Source: Jaapia argillacea MUCL 33604
Lineage: Eukaryota > Basidiomycota > Agaricomycetes > Jaapiales > Jaapiaceae
Direction: 5' to 3'
DNA length: 64,000 nt
NCBI GenBank assembly: GCA_000697665.1
Contig: KL197749.1
Coordinates: 122,441-186,440, forward strand
Positions within the stretch are counted from its first letter, which is position 1, and every line of letters begins with the position of its first letter. Of the stretch, positions 58,398-64,000 are shown piece by piece. The notes below the pieces were generated by a model. It had not been told where the DNA came from, searched no databases, and saw only the letters and a program-made list of their open reading frames with translations. Both the position numbers and the translations under genes were made by a program.

Positions 58398-59463
58398 TCA
58401 GCTTGAATTGACCCCAAGGATAGTGGCCAACTCTAAAAAAGAGTCCACAACGATGTCAACATCCCCTCCTTCCGCCTTGCTCTTCACCTGTTCTCGAATT
58501 TCGGCAGTATCCTCGGTGGGACGACGTACATATATCGTCTTCATTCCATGGCTTGCGGCGGCTCTAAGATCATAGATATGCGCAGCGACCATGGCACACC
58601 GTGAGGGCGGGATTGAAAGATGATGAGCAGCTCCCAAGCATGTTTTCGGGTTGCTAGTTACCGCTACTATCAGTCAGGGAGTGGCCTCCTGAGATGGGTA
58701 CATACGGTTTGTAGGATCCCAGCAACTCTCCGGAAAATATGACATCCCAGGGTAGATTAGCAAACTTCGCCTGGACGACCATGAGAGCCTCCTCATACGA
58801 AACTCAAAAAGAACACTCACCATGTCGGCAAGGAGACGCACATTTCCGTTGGAAAGTGTGCATATCATGTATCGCTTCTTAAGCGCATACAGTCCCTCGG
58901 ACGAATCCGCCCAGCCTGGAATGCTCAAGATCAGCACGTTGTAATCATCTCGGAATGATACTTCAGCACCGTGGAGGCGATGCCAGGCAAGATTCAGATC
59001 CTGGAGCTCCTCCTCATTCCAGAGGGACGATAAGTGTGACCACTTGGCCGATTTCAACATATCATCGAGGATCTGGTGTTTGTATCGCAAGGAAATCAAG
59101 TAGGATATCCAAAATGATGGCTTGCCTCTCGATGCATAATGTCGACATTGAGGGGGCCATTCCCTCCCTTTGCAATATCCTGGCTACTCCAGCGTTGGCG
59201 TACGATGGTTGCGTCAGGTAGAGTCCGTAACAGATAAAGGAACGTACGTCATACGACCATAGCCTGCTCTCCATTCTGCAGCAAAGTCTGCCCAGTCTGT
59301 ACCGTCGTGAGATAAGAGTCGAGCAGCCACCCAGATCGAAACTGATTTCCAGACCTTCTACTCGTCCTTTCGAACGCGATCTGAGTTCTTCAGTTATGGA
59401 ACCATGCCAGTCAACAACGGTGCCAAAAACGTCAAACAACAGGGCCTCGCAGTCGAAGACCAT
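58398..59463 (-). CDS. haloacid-dehalogenase-like hydrolase (type II 2-haloacid dehalogenase family), 248 aa
   Basis: HAD-superfamily hydrolase resembling (S)-2-haloacid dehalogenases. Seven exons fit in phase: 59463-59343, 59296-59248, 59183-59126, 59072-58970, 58915-58821, 58770-58706 and 58653-58398. Motif I is ALLFDVFGTVVDW (nucleophile Asp), motif II TLSNGNVRLLADM, motif III Lys in ELLGSYKP, and motif IV HIYDLRAAASHGMKTIYVRRP. WADFAAEWRAGY and NVDIMHREILDDML belong to the cap. Intron 3 begins GCAAGC, a GC-AG intron, and only this junction keeps the NVDIMHREILDD helix in frame. Fungal members act on various small substrates; true dehalogenase activity is not implied. Confidence 0.88.
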
Positions 59464-59548
59464 CTTGTCAAAAGAAAGTGGTGAGAATTCGAAGATTCAG
59501 TCGGTCGATGCACAAAACACTTGCAAAATGATGATGACATATGTGACA

Positions 59549-59620
59549 TACGCCGAAGGGGAGTCGAACCCCTGCCGCTTGCTTGGAAGGCAAGCATGAT
59601 AACCGCTTCACCATCGGCGT
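59549..59620 (-). tRNA. tRNA-Gly (TCC)
   Basis: 72 nt without intron. The acceptor stem ACGCCGA pairs with TCGGCGT. The anticodon stem CTTGC/GCAAG has loop CTTCCAA with anticodon TCC. The T arm is AGGGG-TTCGACT-CCCCT and the discriminator is A. All stems pair. Confidence 0.95.
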
Positions 59621-59694
59621 GCGAAATGCAAGTAATTGGTTCCCAAAACAAACGTCGGACGTGTTCTTCCAGAGCTAAGTAACTTCAACTGAGC

Positions 59695-60885
59695 CTAGCC
59701 TTGCAATACATACGGAGCGATGAAACCAACAGATCCAAGGAGAGTACCAGGCCATGCCAAAAGGAATAGGAAAAGCCCTCGAAGCCTCCCGAGGTTACCC
59801 ATTGAAGGTCTCGAGAGGATGGCCCAGAGAAAGAATGAAACAGTTGTCCAGATAACATCCCAACCAATAGACGACTGGGCCGGATGTGAATGTAGAACCT
59901 CCCAAGCGGACACCAAGAAATCAAGGGGGCTCTGCCTGGAAGGAGAAGGAAGGGAAAGGAGAGCGAAGAGTGTGGTACGGAGATGGAGTCCCAAAGCCAT
60001 CACGGTAACTAAAGAGGCAAGGGTTGACACGCGTATGGAATACGCGGGAAAGTGTAGAGGTGAAAATGCGAGGGGGATGACGAGGAGCGCGTGCATGGTG
60101 AGGAGATTCGGGAGGAAAGTCTTGTCCGAGGTGTATGGACTCATTCCAACAGTGGCGAGCGAGAGAAGAACGCTGATCCACAGGAGAGGAGAGGCTCTGG
60201 GAGAGTGCAATGGTCTTCGACCTTGCATTGCGCCAAGTAAAGCCAGGTAGAAGAGGTTGGACGCGACGGAGATGGCGACCACTTGGCCAAGAAGCATATA
60301 TGCCCAGACATGCTTCACACCGTATTTGTGGCCTTCGAGACACGTCAACAGCCATAAGTATAAACCGTAAACCGTAAACTCACCTTCAATGGCGATGAAG
60401 ATGGTCCACGCGCCGACAGTGAATAGACACAACTGCTCACTCCACCACCAGTTCATCGGGCCATTACACACTAACGCCCACGCTTCCTCGAACAACCCTG
60501 TATTCAGAAGCCAATCCGTGATGCGGTACAGGACTCTGGGATCGTGGACGGCAACAGAACTTTCATAGTTCACGAAGCTCCACTACATTCCCTCAGTTCG
60601 CGTCTCATCCGTCGGCATCATGGCTCACTCACCCTCATGTACTTGAACATATCTGTGGGAACAACGTTGCGATGAGGAATAGGTGCTCGTGTCGTGAAGG
60701 TACTGACAAAACCATGTGTGTCCAAACGACAAGCAAGTCAGAACACGAAAAGTGCGAGACCTATTGCGAATAGCATCATTTTGTCGGGGAACAGGTAGGC
60801 TCTTGACGATCAAACGGAACAGAACAGCGATAAGGATGAAATACGAGACAAATATTGACAACGCAACAAGGTGAGGGCCATCCAT
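59695..60885 (-). CDS. multi-pass membrane protein of unknown function, 344 aa
   Basis: Four exons fit in phase: 60885-60708, 60652-60633 (20 nt), 60582-60384 and 60332-59695. The first intron-free segment (LVALSIFVSYFILIAVLFRL) is a membrane span. Others follow around SEQLCLFTVGAWTIFIAI, VWAYMLLGQVVAISVASNL, PLLWISVLLSLATVGM, LLTMHALLVIPLAF, VSTLASLVTVMALGL, IWTTVSFFLWAIL and LRGLFLFLLAWPGTLLG, giving seven to eight spans. A soluble loop contains HTWFYMFKYMRWSFVNYE. I do not recognise the family. It is not a STE3 receptor: it lacks that family's motifs and long cytoplasmic tail. The intron 60383-60333 is 51 nt and in frame, so a retained form would also be open. Confidence 0.75.
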
Positions 60886-61357
60886 CCTTGGAACTTGAAG
60901 GTTGATTGCAAGAGGACAAAAAACGTCGACGTCACTTTGTTTGCCAAGGTTCTGGGATTCCATCAAATTCGAGTGGCAGGCTAAATTGTTGGTGGGTACT
61001 TCGATGGGATCATGTTGCGGAGGATACAAAACCAATTATCGCCATTCACCTACCTAACAGTAGCTATCAAAACCTTACAGAGGAGTGTAAGAACAACTGG
61101 TAGATACAGCAAAACAAACAACTAGTACGAATTGTTGTATAACAGCCTTCGAGTGACGGATTGTGGGACAAGAAATGAATTGTCATGATGAAAATCGTTG
61201 GCGAGAAAGGAGACTAGGTGATGGGATGAATATGTTCTTCTTTATTGCAACTAATGGAGGATAAGGTCGAGTCGACGGAACCGGGGGGGGAGACGGATTG
61301 GGAGGGGGCTGCGATAAGAGTTGACCGAATACACGTGCATGGGAGAAGGCAACCCAT
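60886..61357. other. spacer between membrane-protein gene and NAP1
   Basis: About 470 bp; promoter of the membrane-protein gene and NAP1 3' flank. No gene seen. Confidence 0.4.
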
Positions 61358-62846
61358 TTATTGTTGTTTGCACTCCTCTGGGTTCGTGTTAGCAGCACCA
61401 GCTCCACCACGACCTCGGGGAGGTCCACGTCGCTTCGCAACTGGGACATCTTCATCAGACTCGGAATCCTAGAATATCGCGATGCGCCATGAGTTCTGAC
61501 CAGACAAATAAGATGGGAAGTGAGAACGAACATACCTCTTCAAACCGTTCTTCGCCGCTCTCATCATCATCATCGTCATCGTCGAGATCCTCGTCGTCGT
61601 CGTCCATATCCTCGTACTCGAGAGCGTGTCCAGTGAAGTAGTCAACAGCCTTGGGAATGACCTATTTACCAAAGCTGTAAGTATCAAGTACGGTACGACT
61701 ATAAGGAGACTAACCTTCTCCTTGATATCTTCTCCAATTTGGTAGTCGATTTCCAATTTTTGCTCGAGATCAAACAGTTCTTCCTCTTCTATATCTCCAT
61801 TCTCCAAAGCACCCTCTGCGGGAGGAACTGGAGGACTGAAGAAGTTGAAGAAGGAGTCTGTTGGACGAGCCTTGCGAACCAGACGTGTTCGGTTTGTGTC
61901 TATGCGACGTGAGTGTCAATACACACACTCGACGGTTAAGGTAGGGGAACTCACTTTTATTGCGTTGCTTCTTGATCTCGAATTCCTTGGTTAGGTCCTT
62001 GTCCTCTTTCCACTTGATCTCGGTACCGATCGCCCGATCGTACACGAAATCGCCGGAATAACCAACTTCCTCTTGATACAGGTAGGTTTTTTCGAGCACC
62101 TCATTTTCAAAGTACTCGTTTGAGGTGAAGTGGAAGGTGAGTTTGTATCCAGGTTTGGGGTCGGTGGTGGGGAGATAAGAGCATCGGATATCGGTGAGGA
62201 ACTTGAGGGCTTCTGCATCACGATCAGTGATGATCTCTGAGAGCCCGATGTGGTTACGCAAGGCGGTGAGCCAGAACTCGGGGATTCCGGATTTCGATTC
62301 TGGCGCATCCTTAGGCAACGGGACGTAATCATGGTTCTCCTTTTGCGAAGCCGCCTCGCCAGCCTCAATCTCCTCGGGCGTGGGCTGCGCAGCGCCAGTG
62401 ACGATGGCAAATCGCCTTTCATACAAAGGTTTCTGAAGTTCAGAGTACTTTTTGCACAATGTTCCAGAATGTGAATTCCGATGGGACGATGGCGGCGATG
62501 AATAAATGAGACGCACCTTCTTCTCCAGTTCAAGGCATTCGCGTTTGTACTGGTTCTGTAGCTCGTTCTGCTTCACCTGAACGCCTTTCAAGGCCTCGAT
62601 ATTACGCTTGACCTCAACGGGCAAGCTCTCGATATAGCCGGAGCTTTTGCCAATGAGATTGGCGAGTCTTCCATGGACAAGACCGAGCATATCTGCCGCA
62701 GAGATTTCCTCGTCTTCATTGTCCTCAGAGATGTCGGGTACGGTGGGGCGAGATAAACCACCAGCGATCGGAGCATGGGTCAAGGGTGTATTCTGAGGGG
62801 TGGGGGCGGTAATGTCGCCTTCTTTAATGGCAACATTGGACGACAT
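61358..62846 (-). CDS. NAP1: nucleosome assembly protein 1 (H2A-H2B chaperone), 414 aa
   Basis: Histone chaperone shuttling H2A-H2B between cytoplasm and nucleus. Five exons fit in phase: 62846-62517, 62447-61955, 61899-61715, 61661-61536 and 61468-61358. The N-terminus is disordered. The long dimerisation helix lies around SLPVEVKRNIEALKGVQVKQ, with ELEKKYSELQKPLYERR. The NAP fold includes IPEFWLTALRNH, ITDRDAEALKFLTDIRCSYL, GYKLTFHFTSNEYFEN and GTEIKWKEDKDLTKE, then SFFNFFSPP. An acidic Asp/Glu tail (DDDDEDLDDDDDDDE) precedes a basic Arg/Gly end. The protein ends CKQQ, the CaaX-type end also found in animal NAP1L1. Length is typical. Confidence 0.95.
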
Positions 62847-63128
62847 GGCGAGTTAAACGACGACGATGCTGAGGAACGCGCGTTTTTAGAAAAAAATTCG
62901 AGGACAAAGCTCAGAGCTTGCTCAAGTGGCCAGAAAAGCGCCAGACTCCCTAACAGGCGGAGCCTCGGCGATGTCCGAATCCGTGCGCTTAACCGTTTCT
63001 TCGCCTAAGCGACGGCCCGGCTGGCAAACAGGTCCAAGGGGATGGAGGATGATTTCGAGTGTAGTAACACAAGAAGATGAGTGCCTACAATAATCATACA
63101 CCAGTGGTCTATCGACGATAATAGTCCT

Positions 63129-64000
63129 TTAAGCCTTCACAAAGACATACAAATATGCAAGTTTCTTCAACTCTTTGACACTCTCCTTATCGGCTTTCAC
63201 AACCTTCTCGTCATTGAACAGCACCCAACCCTCATCTGGATCCGCAGTCGAGGGTTCCTGTGCAGGTGCTCGGATATGGGCGACATAATGACCCGAGTGC
63301 ACTGAAGGCCCTTTGTGGGAGATGAAAGCCTTGAGAGTATACCTTGCTGGCAACATAGCCGATCCCCCGATTGTCACTGCGGGTTTCGACGATTCAGAGG
63401 TCGAGAGCGCGGTTTCCTCGCCCATGTCATCGGGATGCGAGAAAAGCCACTCCACAGCCCGTTCGGTATTGTCACCCTATTCGCTTATTAGTCAAAAAAA
63501 AATCCCTGGAACAAAACCTCACGTACCGTTTCACGTAAAGCCTTGCGTGCTTGAGCAGCCGTAAAGCCCATGTCAGCCAACATGCTGACATTTTCAGCAG
63601 CAGGCTCAGGTCCCGACGCACTCGAAACTCCAAGTTGAATAGGAGAATCGATGTCTACAAATTGATGATGTTCGATTAGATCATGATAAGAAGCGAATAA
63701 ATGGTGAATTTTAACCGACCAGGATCTTCCATGTGGGCGAAGAGCCAGTCCATCGCTGCCTCGGGATCGGAATTCCCTGTGGCTAGAAGAGCTTTCTGGC
63801 ATCTGATTACAGGGAAACCCATCATCTCGAGTTGCGTCATGGCAGCGTCGTTGAACTGAGGTAAATCAGGGGCAGCAGCTATCGGAATGATCGAAATATC
63901 AGGCCTGCGTTGCAAAAACGTGCTAAGGGAGTACGGACCTGCATTCTCCTCTGGTAATTCGATCTCGCCAGGTTGGAGGCCACGCCCAATGTATTTATCA
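63129..64000 (-). CDS. UBP14/USP5-type deubiquitinase (partial, 5' part outside window)
   Basis: C-terminal part of a ubiquitin-specific protease that disassembles free polyubiquitin chains. Final exons are 63476-63129, 63654-63527 and one ending at 63720 that starts near 63910; a further exon runs to the window edge (DKYIGRGLQPGEIELPEE). Two UBA domains are visible (AMTQLEMMGFPVIRCQKALLATGN; MLADMGFTAAQARKALRETGDN, WLFSHPDD). The His box YTLKAFISHKGPSVHSGHYVAH, with the catalytic His, and DEGWVLFNDEKV follow, and the protein ends AYLYVFVKA. The UBA pair inside the catalytic domain is diagnostic for USP5/UBP14. The intron near 63905-63940 is very short in any in-frame reading and its ends are unresolved. 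Confidence 0.9.

Noticed and set aside
59695-60885. candidate STE3 pheromone receptor
   Set aside because: Multi-span, but it lacks recognisable STE3 sequence motifs and the long cytoplasmic tail.
61358-61375. CKQQ end of NAP1 as another pheromone-like CaaX product
   Set aside because: This CaaX-type end is a known feature of the NAP1 family and is unrelated to pheromone precursors.

Overview
The window is nuclear DNA from a mushroom-forming basidiomycete (Agaricomycetes). The genes are compact and split by many introns of about 45-65 nt. F-box/LRR proteins, an AA9 polysaccharide monooxygenase, paired fasciclin (FAS1) proteins and CaaX mating-pheromone precursors all fit that group. I rebuilt exon structures by hand from both strands. 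Where I call a spliced model complete, splice signals, reading phase and family motifs agree. No software or database search was used.

Layout. 1-6.4 kb: partial AA9 LPMO (-), intronless F-box protein (-) and a decayed F-box relative (+). 6.3-10.3 kb: a CaM-kinase-like gene (-) whose 3' end has been duplicated next to it. 12.6-17.1 kb: two tandem secreted FAS1 genes (+). 17.5-24 kb: a class-3 lipase (+) and an FMN-dependent 2-hydroxy-acid dehydrogenase (-), plus a deletion pseudogene of the latter and a diverged ~175 bp tandem array. 24.3-35.1 kb: BCKDH E2 (-), dual-specificity phosphatase (+), arginyltransferase ATE1 (+), a small membrane protein (-) and a peroxisomal dienoyl-CoA reductase-like SDR (-). 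37.2-43.9 kb: HMG-box factor (-), uridine-phosphorylase-like enzyme (+), tRNA-Asp(GTC). 45-49.5 kb: a 20-exon secreted GH31 alpha-glucosidase (+).

The most interesting part is 49.6-58.1 kb. A Clr4/SUV39-type H3K9 methyltransferase (-) contains 7-nt and 4-nt micro-exons. It is divergent from a gene with a helical adaptor-like N-terminus and from an Argonaute-like gene that stops after the MID domain with no PIWI domain. These are followed by two tandem units of about 1.27 kb, each carrying a TATA box and a tiny mating-pheromone precursor gene ending in CVIA or CLIA. The same repeat family overlaps the promoter of the methyltransferase gene, so the chromatin gene and the pheromone genes share duplicated upstream DNA. 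No STE3-type receptor was found in the window.

58.4-64 kb: haloacid-dehalogenase-like gene (-) with a GC-AG intron, tRNA-Gly(TCC), a multi-pass membrane protein of unknown family (-), NAP1 (-) and the 3' half of a UBP14/USP5-type deubiquitinase (-). Several stretches of 1-3.5 kb hold no gene I can support.
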